Positions 1 to 11,067 of a stretch of 64,000 nt of DNA are shown here, one piece after another (position 1 is the first letter of the stretch; the number at the start of each line of letters is the position of its first letter). The position numbers were made by a program, and so were the translations under genes. This DNA comes from Bedellia somnulentella (Eukaryota; Arthropoda; Insecta; Lepidoptera; Bedelliidae). The DNA is taken from assembly GCA_963576735.1 (NCBI GenBank), contig OY755175.1:8138401-8202400 (forward strand), in the 5' to 3' direction. Below the pieces are notes generated by a model. The model made no database searches. It was not told where the DNA came from and saw only the letters and a list, made by a program, of their open reading frames with translations.

Positions 1-823
1 ACGCGATAAAATTAGAATTAAGTAGGTAAACAAAATCGATGCAATATGATGACGAGTAATTGCGTTAAAAATAATGGTATGCAGTTTTGGCAGTAGTATT
101 TTTCCACAGCACAAATAAATAATAATTCCATGATGGAAATTTTCGGAATTATATCGAAGTTCGTAAAAACGAATCATCGTCAGTTCTTTTAAGAAACATC
201 AACATAAATAAACCTTTAGTTTAATAACTAATTAGTGGTAGTACATTGTTCTAAAAAATATCTTAAAAACAGGAATTTGTAAAAATCTCAGCAAATCAGA
301 TGCATAGTAATGATATGTAATGTTTGCGATAAATTAAGAGGCAATTGTGTGACATTAGAGCGGGGTTGGCAACACCTGCCCGCGGCGCCCCTGTCCATCG
401 CTATTTCCGGCAAGACGGCTCGGGGATTGCGGGGCTCATTTAGGGTTGTCAGCTAGTATATTATGAGTCCAAAAATCTAGTTAATCATATTTATTTATGT
501 TTTGAAAGGTGGCTTTAGATAACTTCTGAAAATGTAGAGTGCCTTCTAGAAAACATAAATCAATTTTAAGTCAAACCTTATATAATAGTCAACATTATTT
601 CAGTAAAAGCTCCTTCTATGGGTTTTTTTAAATCCAAACGTTTATTTATAACAACCTACCGGAAAAAACTTTTCTAATTTAACATGCAAAAGCACGAAAA
701 CCTCTAGCTTGCCAACCCTAAAACCCGATGGCATAGCGCACGCGCTCCCCTCGTAGGCGACCGTTACGCACGAGCCGCGCACCTGGCCGCGCAGCCTGCC
801 ATGTATCCGATACACAATCATTG
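1..823. other. Upstream intergenic block, no gene seen
   Basis: Mostly AT-rich. Two GC-rich patches stand out, at about 362-440 and 725-823, and each carries a CACCTG E-box (near 375 and 780). Open frames here are short, overlap on both strands and look like chance frames of GC-rich DNA. Confidence 0.5.
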
Positions 824-1350
824 AATGGCGCGCACCGTACATATGTGCACTAACACCCATCATACGACGCGTGCGCACCCGCCAATGTCAACCGCGAAAA
901 AACGTTGGATGGTACAGCTTGCTTGTGAAAGTTAGGGTTTTTCATCTAAACTTGCTATACAAATAAGTCTTATGCTAATGCTATGTATATATTTGTGATA
1001 ATAAAATAATGGCACACACCGTCGTACCGAAAATATGTGCCATCATATGACGCGTGCCCTGCCAATGTCAACGGTTTAAAATGCGCCAAAAAAGGTGGTA
1101 CAGCTTGCGTGTGAAAGTTGGGATTCCTCATCTATACTTGCTATATAAATAAGTAAAATTTTAATGCAATATACATGTCTTCTTGTAATGATTAAATAAT
1201 AGCGCACATTACCGTACTATATAAGTGCACTAACACCCATCTTGCGATGAATGCGCGCGCCGGTTTACGCGCCCGAAAAAAGTTGAATACAGCTGGCATG
1301 AGAAAATTGGGATTTCTCATCTATAGTCTTCTATAGAAATAATTAAATAG
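824..1350 (+). repeat. Diverged threefold tandem repeat, ~187 bp unit
   Basis: Three consecutive units start near 824, 1008 and 1198. They share an AATRGCRCRC start, then a GTGCACTAACACCCATC-like block (clear in units 1 and 3), a TACAGCT motif (913, 1099, 1288; spacings 186 and 189) and a CTCATCTA..TATA.AAATAA end. The third unit is slightly truncated. The units are diverged, so this is an old duplication rather than a satellite. No coding potential is visible. Confidence 0.75.
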
Positions 1351-1384
1351 GAGTGTCTGTTAATAGTAGAATAATAATTAAAAA

Positions 1385-1545
1385 AAAACCGTTTTTACTT
1401 GATCCAGATATTGAAGATAAATGTATATAAAAGTTGGGCTGTCTGTCTGGTGGGCCCGGATAATCTCTGAGGCGGCTTAACTTTGACCATTTTCTTAACT
1501 TATAATACCCGTGCGAAACCGTGACGGTCGGCTAGTTCATAATAA
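1385..1545 (+). repeat. Fragment of GTCY-tract interspersed repeat (Helitron-like?)
   Basis: A short GTCTGTCTG run near 1440 is followed by an end reading TACCCGTGCGAAACC...GGCTAGTT. This is the reverse complement of the start of the larger repeat at 19772-20735. The family resemblance to non-autonomous Helitron-like elements with GTCY tracts is inference. Confidence 0.35.
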
Positions 1546-2718
1546 CTGTTAACAGGTTCAATACTACCCTTTTTTGAAGAAGTTTGGAAAAATCATGAGA
1601 GACAATTATTATTATTAGAATCTAATATTAAATGAGGCCAAGGTTAACTGAGTTTGGTTTGATTGTAAATTGTCTGCGAGCGATACCGCCAACAGAAGGA
1701 CTGTCTAAGTACCAGTCTATGTGAGTATGAGTAGGTATGTACTTCCTGTATTTCCGCCGGTTATATTTGTTTATCGGCTTGTTTGATTGTTATCAAATTG
1801 TCTGTTTGCGCTTCCCAAGAGTATGATGATAACAGCTCAATGAGAAAATGTACCAATATCAGTACTAATTGCGTTGGCCTATCACAGTTTTGTTTACGAG
1901 TATTTAGAGAGATGATTTGGAACAAGATCTATTTTCTCGTGGGATAGTAGTAAGCTCATTAATTGTTGAGGAAGCTATTAGTATCTCTAAGGTAAACTTA
2001 ATGTATCATTAAGTAATGGTGATTAATTTTATTTTTTGATAATATTTTAGTAAACCAACCACTACTAATTAATAAGAGACGCTACCTACTACAGCCAATC
2101 TTTTCACTTGGTTTTTATAGTTTTGATAGACGATCACTCGTGAGTATCGTAATGGGCGAATCAGGATTTTAACTGACATAATGTGTGATGATTTTCCAAC
2201 ATTAAAGCTCTGGCTACCCCTATTTGAGATATATTACTGTGAATATATGCGTGTTTGTTGAAGAGAAAGACAAGTCCATACATGACTATTGCAAATGTAC
2301 AAAACTTATCAGCGGTCAGCAGATTAGTCACGGCGATCATGTGATCAATGATCAATGCAAATCAGACCATTGATGTCGGTGTCATGTTCATCTTTGACAC
2401 AATCGCGGTCTGAATCACGGGGCAAATTTCATTTCGCGCCAACCACGGCGTCATCATGACGGCTGTTAAATACATACAAAGCAGTTATTTTCCATGACTT
2501 AATATATATTTATTTATTATGATTATTGCGGAGGAGTAACGAGTGGTTTGGGTTCTCAAAAAAGGGACCATAAAAATCTTGATGTCAATTTTTGAAGGTA
2601 TAAAATGATATTATACACCCAAAGACCTGGATATATTAGAGAGTCGAAAATATTTCTTATGCTCATTTATTACCAAAAAGGAATCCATGCAGCTATCTCA
2701 TGGTAAAATAACAAAGTA
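1546..2718. other. Intergenic, nothing recognised
   Basis: AT-rich single-copy-looking DNA. No ORF with a recognisable protein and no structured repeat were seen. Confidence 0.5.
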
Positions 2719-2914
2719 AAATTTAGAATGTCGCTACCGACATTCGGCGACTAAGGGTATTGGGACTCTTAAGGGATTTTTGGGCGATGCGGTTGGAGAT
2801 CCATCACCTTTATTTTACCGCCTTTTCCCCACTCAACTTCCAAAAGTGGCTGAGGAATTTATAATAAAAATACCCCTTCTAGGGAATTATAGCCGTGAGT
2901 ATATGTATGTATGT
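2719..2914 (+). mobile_element. SINE-A copy, 5' head degraded
   Basis: It contains the internal TTTTTGGGCGATGCGGTTGG core, the TTCCAAAAGTGGCTGAGG block and the end GCCGTGAGTATATGTATG. The first ~40 bp are rearranged. Confidence 0.75.
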
Positions 2915-5214
2915 AAAATTTCGCATCTATGATTATTCTAGTGTATAGGCAGTATAGCACGAGTAGTGTTATTTGTCACATATCTAAAGATTATTTAATC
3001 ACTTCTCACCCTTTTTTTAATTAAACGTGATGAAATAAGGATTATGTTGTAGGTTAATCTTTTATATATATGATGCCTTTTCTGTGCTAAACGCGTTTAA
3101 GTTTTATTTTTGAAACTGTCTGACTGTATAAATGTACAACTATATAACATGCACTATGCAAGCGAAGAGTTCTTCGCTTTGACGAGATTGATCCCGTTAG
3201 CTCATAGACATTACAAGTGTGAGAAAACCAAAAGTACCCACGGGACAAGAACTCGTACAGATGTTTAGCTTCTTGTTGGAAACATTACTGGTCACATTAA
3301 AAAAGTGCAACAAAGGCATGCGGACGTTGTTTCCGCGTGGGGATGGGGGATGGGGCTGCAAAACTAACTTGTCAACTTTGCTTCATACTCGTATAAGGAA
3401 GTTCTTTTGTCTGAAACTGGTTCCATGGACGTTTGCACTTTGAATTATTCTCAATAGAATATTATTATTATTTCCGTGCAATACGTTACAGCTCTCACGG
3501 GCTATATGTAGATAAGAACTAAAGGGTGTTAGGTTTAACGAACAACTGCGAATAAAAACGGGAATGATGTAGTGCATTATTTTTCTGTAGAGCTTTGTCT
3601 TGGTTAACGGTGTAAATGGCGACGGAGGGCGTAAGAAGGCGGTTTGATTGAAATAAAAAGTAAACCTGTTATAATCTAGAACCTATAATTCTGGACATAA
3701 ACGGTTCAAGTTTTTTTTTACGTCAGCCACGGAGTAGGAACTTTTCACTATTCATAATTGTATGTAAATTTAGACTTAATACTTCTCCTAATCCAAAACG
3801 TAATATGATAATTTATTATTTGAAGACATACACAAAATAATACCATGTCACAAAGTACCATACAAGGATGTTTATCACCCATCTACTGCAAAAGTCTTAA
3901 ATAAGAAATAATCTTTTGCATAAAACTATAAATATGATTGTAGTAGTAAAAGCGATAACGTAAAGTATGAATTCATCGAATACTCACGTTCTGTACGAAG
4001 TGACGATTTATAGCGTGTGAGTTAATGAGCGGGGCGTTGAAAAATATAGCTATAGCTTCCGATTAATAGATAAAAATCGATTCAACAATAACCTTTCGAT
4101 GACTAATCGTTGAACTGTGATGGATGACACCTATCGTAATCGATGCATGCGTAACTATGTACTATTAAATTTCTTTGTTTCTTATTCGTCCGAGATTGCA
4201 ATATCTGTGTCGTGTGCCTTACAGAGCTCTGTTTATGTAACACTTACAAGTTTTCAAAGAAATCAATGCATACATGGATGTGTCTGATTCGTCTTGCCAT
4301 ATAATGCAGCATTGCATTGCCGTTTTATGTTTATTAGAAGTATAGTATATAATTAGGTCAATATAAGAATGGAGATGTAAAACATATTTGTATGAGGATT
4401 TGTTGAAAGTATAAAAACACAATAACGTATTTTAAATTGTATCTGAAATGTATAATCAAATTTTATTTGCTTAAAATGCTTTTCGCCAACAGTGCAATGC
4501 TCTAATAACAAAGTTCAGAATTTGGCTACATAACATATGCAGGAACCTATTGATATTGTAAAATTACAAAGAAGGCAAACGGTTGCAGGAAGGAGGGCAA
4601 GGTTAAGCCCGAGCGTGTCTTTATGTGGGGATGTGTCATCCGCCGCGGATTCACGTATCATTATCACTTTTCTTTATATCCAGGTCAGCACTTAGTTGTT
4701 TATACTAAGGTGTCGAATTATACTTTCGTTGCATGACATAATTATTTCTAATAAATTGATCTCGTGTGTCCCAATTAACTGAATTCTTATGCGAAGGTAT
4801 GTTATTTTAGATAATTGTTCATACTCCTATTGTACATACGCTTAAATAAGTACTCCCATAGTTTATGGAGCAAATATATTTGTACTGACCCGAAAAACAT
4901 GAGGCTAATAGATAAATTGATTAAGTTATGGAGTAAATGAATAACTTTAGTAATAGGGTTTGAACACAGTTATTGAAAGCAGCTTATGTGAATAGCAATT
5001 CTATTTTCTTTGTTTGGAAAAGCATAGGTTGCATATAGCAGTTAAAGCTATTAACTGTCATTATGATTTTAAATAGATGTCCCATCTTACAGCTATGCTA
5101 TTGTATTTCTTTATATTAACAATCTTATAATAATAGTATAATCAATCATAAGCAAACTGAAGACGATTAAAATGCAAACTGAGTCTGGGTGCCGAGATAA
5201 AGTAGATCACGAAA
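2915..5214. other. Intergenic upstream of the snail-family gene
   Basis: AT-rich DNA with no convincing gene or repeat. The ORFs near 3219-3443 and 4219-4422 have no recognisable sequence and overlap frames on the other strand. Confidence 0.45.
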
Positions 5215-5470
5215 GCTGTACAGACGGTAGTGCGCAACGGGCATAACGCACCGGGTGCGTCGGCGCAGGTGCCGTCTCCCGCCCCGCGCGCCGCCGCGCC
5301 GCCATTGGCTGGCGGGTCCGCGGCCGCCGACGATTGGGCACCGCGCACGTGCGGCCGACCGCGCGCCGCCACCTGGCCCGGCGCCGGGGAGCGCTTATAA
5401 GCGCGGGCCTTCCCTCGCCGCACCATTCCGACCTCCGGACCTCGTCGTGTGCGCACGTATACACTCGCTC
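5215..5470 (+). promoter_or_regulatory. GC-rich TATA promoter of the snail/escargot-family gene
   Basis: A strongly CpG-rich island sits in AT-rich DNA just upstream of the coding region. It has a TATAA box at 5396-5400 and an initiator-like CCATTCC with its A at 5425, about 29 bp downstream of the TATA T. Two inverted CCAAT boxes (ATTGG) lie at 5304-5308 and 5333-5337, and a CACGTG at 5346-5351. Two snail-type E-boxes (CAGGTG) lie at 5266-5271 and, inverted, at 5370-5375, roughly -159 and -55 from the predicted start. Several overlapping ORFs run through the island in both directions and are composition artefacts. Confidence 0.7.
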
Positions 5471-5596
5471 GCGAACACCACAGCATTCAACTCGAACTTC
5501 GTGCGATGTTTTAAGTTCACTTGAACCAACTGTGTTTGTGATTTTTTTAAAAGACTTTTCATTATTGAACTATCAGTGATTGTGTATCCTGTGACA

Positions 5597-6908
5597 ATGC
5601 TCGTAGAGGAATCTCAGTCTATCAGGACTGGCATGTCTGAGAAATACGGACACTGTCCGCTGAAGAAGCGGCCGGTGTTTGTTCGGGAGGCGCGGCCGGC
5701 GACACCGCCCACTACCCCGCCGCATCCCGCCCACCTCGCCACTACCTTACGATACAACAATTTTGGAAATCATTGTAAGTATTTGCTATTTCTCAAAAAT
5801 ATATAATAAACCATTTTATTGCTATCACTTTGTTATAGAAAAATGTTAAGAGATAATTAAAAAATATTCCATATGAATTGTTATTCGATTCGTAAAATCA
5901 AGTTGTTAAAGTCCAAAAGTTTTAAATTAAAAATATCAAGTTATTAATTTTGTTTTTCTTTTGTCCTCAGATGACTCAGAAAATGATGAACCCCAAAATC
6001 TTAGTACAAAACCAGAAGATCTTTCAAGAACTGGAAACTACCCAAGTAAGGCAGCTTCACCATTAAATTGTGCAGCAGTGAAATCTGAACCCAGAGACTG
6101 GCCTACGCTGCACCATCCAGAGTACATGACAAGACTGGATTCACCAGTCATTGCCAGACCAGCTCCTCAGTATGCCTATCTGCCATCACTCTACGCGCCT
6201 TACTGCACGCCCTTAGAAGAGATGTACCCTACAACCCCATCAATTTCTCCACCTCTAACCCTTCTGTACCCGCGATACTCTCCGACTTCACCACCATCAT
6301 CGTGTTCTCCACCTCCTTGTCCCGAAGATCTGCGCTCTCCTGGATCTGTCTCCTCCGACTCCGGCGTGTCAGTGTCCGGCGCCCGGCGACCGCGCTACCA
6401 ATGCCCGGACTGTGCCAAGTCCTACTCCACTTACTCCGGTTTATCCAAGCATCAACAATACCATTGCGCTGCCGCGGAGGGAAGCTTAGCGAGAAAATCG
6501 TTTAGCTGCAAATACTGCGCTAAAGTTTACACTTCATTGGGAGCCTTAAAAATGCACATCCGGACACACACGCTGCCGTGTAAGTGTCATTTATGCGGTA
6601 AAGCGTTCTCACGGCCGTGGCTGCTACAGGGTCACATCAGAACTCACACGGGAGAGAAGCCCTTCTCGTGTCATCACTGCAGAAGAGCGTTCGCCGACCG
6701 ATCGAACCTGCGGGCGCACCTCCAGACCCACTCCGACGTCAAGAAGTATTCGTGTACAGGTTGTGGTAAAACGTTTTCCCGCATGTCGCTGCTCAGCAAG
6801 CACATAGAAGGCGGCTGCAACGCTCCCGGGGTGGGCAGCCCCGCCGACCAGATGGACTACCGCAGCGAGAGTGTCGCGCACGCGCCCTCCGCCCTCCACG
6901 TTTACTGA
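5597..6908 (+). CDS. esg: Snail/escargot-family zinc-finger transcription repressor (2 exons)
   Basis: Coding sequence is 5597-5774 joined to 5971-6908, giving 371 aa. The 196-bp phase-1 intron has a GTAAGT donor and a pyrimidine-rich TCCTCAG acceptor; joining makes a TAT codon. The ATG at 5597 gives MLVEES.., and CPLKKRP follows at residues 20-26, the N-terminal box of insect Snail, Escargot and Worniu. Residues 67-71 (PQNLS), 74-78 (PEDLS) and 177-181 (PEDLR) resemble the PxDLS CtBP-binding motif. A Ser/Pro-rich middle leads to five zinc fingers: C204/C207/H220/H224, C239/C242/H255/H259, C265/C268/H281/H285, C293/C296/H309/H313, and a last C2HC finger C321/C324/H337/C342. Finger spacing and linkers such as HTGEKPF are those of the Snail family, which binds CAGGTG E-boxes and represses in EMT, neuroblast and stem-cell contexts. 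[12 protein letters not shown] after finger 1 and the ..EGGC end favour Escargot over Snail or Worniu; this paralogue call is tentative, the family is not. Confidence 0.9.
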
Positions 6909-7440
6909 ACAAGACTGAGCCGTCCGTCGTCGGCAGCCGTGATCTCCGCTAATATTGCCTATCCTCCGGTAGCGAACCTACCGAATGACTTTCATTGTTA
7001 AGACTAAATTATTATTTACTATTATTGTGTGCATAAATATTGAGTACAAAGTATGAAGATTGTAATTGAGTGATTGTAAATGATCGGACCAATGTATATA
7101 TTTAGTCGTGTATTAAGTTAATTTTAAGGTGTAGTTGTGAAGATAAGGTCGCCGATATTGCGACTTCACTAGTCATGTGGCATTTTGCCGAGTGTCATAC
7201 ACTTGTTAGAAACAGACATATTTTTATATTTACCTTAAGCCATGTACAAAGTGCCTTAATATAAATGAATAACTAATATATTCTCAGATGTATAACGAAC
7301 GAGTTGCCTTTGATACTGCTCTGCCGTAGACTTAGCATTTATGAAATTGTACTATTTTCACGTTTCCTGATATATGGGATTCATGAAAACGCGTTCCTGA
7401 TTGTTACCTCCGTACAAAATAATAAATAATGAATCATTTA
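6909..7440 (+). terminator. 3' UTR and polyadenylation region of the snail-family gene
   Basis: After the TGA (6906-6908) comes ~520 bp of AT-rich, repeat-free sequence. A canonical AATAAA lies at 7421-7426, the first good candidate I saw. The cleavage site is inferred. Confidence 0.55.
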
Positions 7441-8147
7441 TAAACTTTGAATTTATTTTTACCTCCTTCCCAACATTCTGAGGATACTACGCAAAATATC
7501 TAAATACTATCGTATAAAATATGTGTGACAAGTAAAAAGTATTGCTCCATTACTTTCACACCCACACCGTTATTCCACAAATATACAAATGGACATAACG
7601 AATCGACTGCTATCAGAAAACAGGCGAGTAATTTTGCAAATTAAACATTCCATATTATCTGAGGTGTACGTGGGTAGCGGTTGGCTCCAGGTCACAGGTC
7701 GCAGGTGCCGGACCATATCCTTACAAGTCGCTTACGTTAGATAGGTCAAAACAGAAAGCGTGCACCAGCGAAGGAAACAACGTACTGCAACATTATCTAA
7801 TTTATAAGAGGACAAACAGAAACTATTAATAAGTAGCATAGCTCTAGCGGTACAATTATTTGATATCGTTCCAAAACTGTGTAGGTTTAATTGTAAATGC
7901 AATAACTGTATCCACCATCTCTCAGTTTAAGTAAGATTTAAAATACTGAAAGACAAGCTAAGAGATGGCAGACAATCACTGCCTACGCAAACGAAACGAA
8001 GAGCGTAAGTTTATCTTTTATGTTAGCATAACAAACACAGCGATTCATTAAGCATTCTCATACAACCTTATATAGATAATTAAATACAAATTAATTAATG
8101 CAACACAAAACTATCTTTAAAAAGTTCGATATGAAATTGTGAAGGGT
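7441..8147. other. Intergenic downstream of the snail-family gene
   Basis: AT-rich. Apart from the CAGGT cluster at 7688-7707 nothing specific was seen. Confidence 0.5.
7688..7707 (+). promoter_or_regulatory. Triple CAGGT cluster, also reads as an AGGTCA DR1
   Basis: CAGGT occurs at 7688, 7695 and 7702, a 7-bp period, and the last is the snail-type CAGGTG. The first two overlap AGGTCA-C-AGGTCG, a direct repeat with 1-bp spacing of the nuclear-receptor type. It lies ~260 bp past the poly(A) signal. Function is inferred only from motif clustering. Confidence 0.35.
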
Positions 8148-8205
8148 TTTTACAATCGTACAAAACGTGATCAATAGTATCTGCCTACCCCAATGTGGTT
8201 AATAG
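8148..8205 (+). mobile_element. LINE-C 3'-end fragment
   Basis: AATCGTACAAAACG..GATCAATAGT and TCTGCCTACCCCAATG match the RT 3' terminus of the better copy at 44906-45086. Confidence 0.5.
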
Positions 8206-8349
8206 TGTCCATATAAGTTGGTAAATGAGTAATGATAATAATAGTGTATGAGGAATTTAAAAACGGTAAGTTACAAATAATATTCCACATTTTTTGACAG
8301 TTAGGGAATACATGCAGTTGTTATCATACTAATAAATAGTTATAATTCC

Positions 8350-8512
8350 GATATGATTTTTGGGTGATGCAGTTGGATACCCATCAGCAACGATACGTTA
8401 TTTCTACCACCTTGACACCTAACAACTTCCAAATGTAGCTGAGGTGAGTTTCTAGCACTGAATCTCTGGCATCAACTTTTTGGGATGTATGGCCGTGAGT
8501 ATGTATGTAGGT
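8350..8512 (+). mobile_element. SINE-A copy, diverged
   Basis: The core TTTTTGGGTGATGCAGTTGG, CTTCCAAATGTAGCTGAGG and GCCGTGAGTATGTATG are readable. The 5' third is missing. Confidence 0.65.
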
Positions 8513-8687
8513 ACATGATTCTGATAAGAATTACGTTTTTCATTTCCTACTCTTTCAAACTCGAATATGTTCAAGTTGGATTATTAATCTTAAAGTTATT
8601 TGTTGGTTTAAATTCAATAGAAATCATAATATATTAATAATACAATTCAAAATAAAATAATATTTATTGTGTTCTGATATCTAATGT

Positions 8688-8810
8688 TTATGTCGCATTT
8701 TTTTATTTTTACAAAATATATCGTTTAGTTACTATCTCATATTAAAAGTTTTACTTAGTTTGAGGCTAATTTAATCGGTGTATAATATGTCTGTATATTT
8801 ATTTTATCTT
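8688..8810 (+). mobile_element. SINE-D 3' half, diverged
   Basis: ATATATCGTTTAGTTACTAT, then CTCATATTAAAAG and TTACTTAGTTTGAGGCTAAT, align with the 3' half of the copy at 25147-25360. No tRNA-like head remains. Confidence 0.45.
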
Positions 8811-9149
8811 GTCACAACCTTTTCTATAAGGAAATTGGGAAGCGAATATAATTGATACGTAATGAGGTTTCAAAGCAACCTTCTTCTTCTTTTATTAGTC
8901 TAGATTCATTGATTCTTCTTATTAGCCCATTCAACGTTCTTGTTATAACATAACATCCTGCGACCAGCTCACAAAACTTATACCTTTGTAGTCTGGCCGC
9001 TTCTTTTTGACCTACTTTTTACTACTTTCTCTAGGATATACTTATTATGTTAAACTTTTGTAGGTTCAATGTATTATTTTTGGGTTCCTTCAAAATAGCT
9101 CTGTAGTTTCAGCATAGAATAGTACTTGACCATATCTTCCTTCGAGTAA
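8811..9149. other. Intergenic, nothing recognised
   Basis: AT-rich; a TTCTTCTTCTTT pyrimidine run lies near 8881. Confidence 0.5.
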
Positions 9150-9312
9150 TGGCGAGGATTTTTGGGGCTTTTAAGGGCTGAACACCCATAACCAACCATC
9201 CTTTATTTTCCCATCTTTACCCCCAACAACTAGCGAACTCGTTTACTTGATGATTTTTAATTTCTAAAGCTCTGGCTACCCCGTTTTGAAATTTATAGCC
9301 GTGAGTATATGA
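9150..9312 (+). mobile_element. SINE-A copy, diverged
   Basis: It shows GGATTTTTGGGGCTTTTAAG, then TTCTAAAGCTCTGGCTACCC and the end ATAGCCGTGAGTATATG. A smaller head fragment of the same family sits at about 9523-9600. Confidence 0.55.
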
Positions 9313-9971
9313 ATTACTAAAATAAATTATGAATTTATTCCTTAAAGAAATACTAGCTTATTTTAATTTAAACATTTATAAATATGAGATTAGTAGTAAG
9401 TAGCGACATCTACACGTAACATAGAGTGATTAACTGAGTTCAATAGCCTAAATTCGTAATAAGAAGAAATCGTCTCATAGAGGCATTCGTCTCCAGTGTC
9501 ATTTTTAATTGACCTATATTGTGTGCCGGATGAGAATAGCACCATCCCATTTCTTCTAATAAGATTTTCTGGGCGATTAAGGGATACTAGGATTTATGTA
9601 TTTGGTGGTGGTGTTTACTATCTTTATTGATCCTTATTTTAAAAATTACATCTTAAAAACCAATAACTACACCTTTGTTGGATTTGAGGTTCCTGTCGTG
9701 AATCAGGCCTACACCCATGTGTATTTCAATCAAATCGTGTGTAGTTAATTTACCTAATTTTCACGCTAAGGGAAAAAAAAGTAAGGAAATGTATACTTGG
9801 CGGAATTGATCTTCGTCATGTGACTACGTGAATGCACTGCACTGTGCTAGCAAAACGTACGTACTCTAAATATCAAGTGACAAAAATATCACGCGATGTT
9901 TAGAAGTCATTTTACCTCTGCTATCCCTTTAGCAATATATAACGTTAAAGATTTGATGAATAAAAGAAGAT

Positions 9972-10215
9972 GCCGTGTAGTGCCGGCTTAGAATGTCGCT
10001 ACCCCTTTCTACCCATGGGTGTCGTAAGAGGCGACTTAGGGTATTGGGGCTTTTTATTGGATTTTTGGGCGATGCGGTTGGAGACCCATCACCGAAAACC
10101 TTTATTTTTACCATCTTTTCCCCACTCTACTTCCAAAAGTGGCTGAGCTATTTATAATTTCTTAGCTCTGGCTACCCCTTCTAGGGAAATATAGCCGTGA
10201 GTATATGTATGTTTG
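9972..10215 (+). mobile_element. SINE-A copy, near full length
   Basis: It starts exactly at GCCGTGTAGTGCCGGCTTAG and runs through the core to GCCGTGAGTATATGTATG. The head hairpin pairs GTAGTG with CGCTAC through one G-U wobble. Confidence 0.85.
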
Positions 10216-10776
10216 AATAAAAGAAATAAATAAATTTAGATTTTTGTTTTATTATTCTAATAATTGACAAACACAGTTGAGGGTTTTTTATTATTGAATA
10301 TTTACCATATACAAATAGGACTCGCCACTGAAAGCTTTCTTAGTAGTGAGCATAAATGAGGTCATCTTTAATATTACCCAAAAGCATAAACGGTGTAGGT
10401 AGTAATATATGGTGCATTTTTTTCCATTTTTTTCCATTCTTTATTCATTTAAGAATCACGCCCATTATTTCAAACGGGGTATCTAGAGACTATGCACCAC
10501 CACTTTTTATGATCCTAAAAAATCTCTATGGCTTCCTTTACATTTATTATTTACAAAAATGATTTCAATCTGGTCTGCTATCTTCTAGCGGGACCGTCTC
10601 CGCTTTCTTAAGCTATGCTTGAACGTAGGCTGAACTCTCATTAAGAGTAACGCATATTGGTAAATTGGTTAAAATTAGTAACAAGTAATGATATATGTAT
10701 CACTTTTAGTGATTCGATCATTTATTTTATCACTTAGGGATCAAAGAATTTCCAAAGCAGTAAAGATTTTTCTATT
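10216..10776. other. Intergenic, nothing recognised
   Basis: AT-rich. The ORF at 10356-10562 is Ile/Phe/His-rich without any recognisable motif and is treated as chance. Confidence 0.45.
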
Positions 10777-11067
10777 GTAATCATCATCGGCCAATAGACG
10801 TCCGCTGCTTGACATAGGTGTCTACCAAATATCACTACAGCAACGGGTCTTGTGTGCTGCCCTTACCATTGTCTTTTCGCACCTTTAACTAAATCGTGGG
10901 TCCACCATGTGGTAGGCCTGCCATTACTGGTTTGTCTGGTACGTGACCACCACTACAGAACCTTCAAGTTCCAAAGGCATTCATTTCTGCATAGAATTTT
11001 CCAAGTTCATAGTCATTTAAATTTTGCTACTCTGGTTCATCTACGGATCTCCTCGTTGTGGAATCGA
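10777..11067 (-). pseudogene. LINE-E non-LTR retrotransposon 3' end
   Basis: Read on the minus strand, a degraded frame includes GRPTTWWTHDLVKGA, resembling the GRPPxRWxDDLVK stretch at the C-terminus of many insect non-LTR polyproteins. The 3' end reads CATAGG-like DNA, then AGCAGCGGACGTCTATTGG and GATGATGATTA. The 5' part is absent and the frame is broken, so it is a dead fragment. Confidence 0.65.

Noticed and set aside
642..878. 78-codon ORF in the GC-rich upstream patch
   Set aside because: No recognisable motif, and it runs into the first tandem repeat unit.
5142..5579. Several overlapping ORFs on both strands in the promoter island
   Set aside because: They are Arg/Pro/Ala-rich, mutually overlapping, and arise from the CpG-rich base composition; the promoter elements explain the sequence.
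5961..5970. Start of the zinc-finger frame at a TTG inside the intron
   Set aside because: The consensus acceptor at 5969-5970 and the exon 1 N-terminal box show that the frame is entered by splicing.
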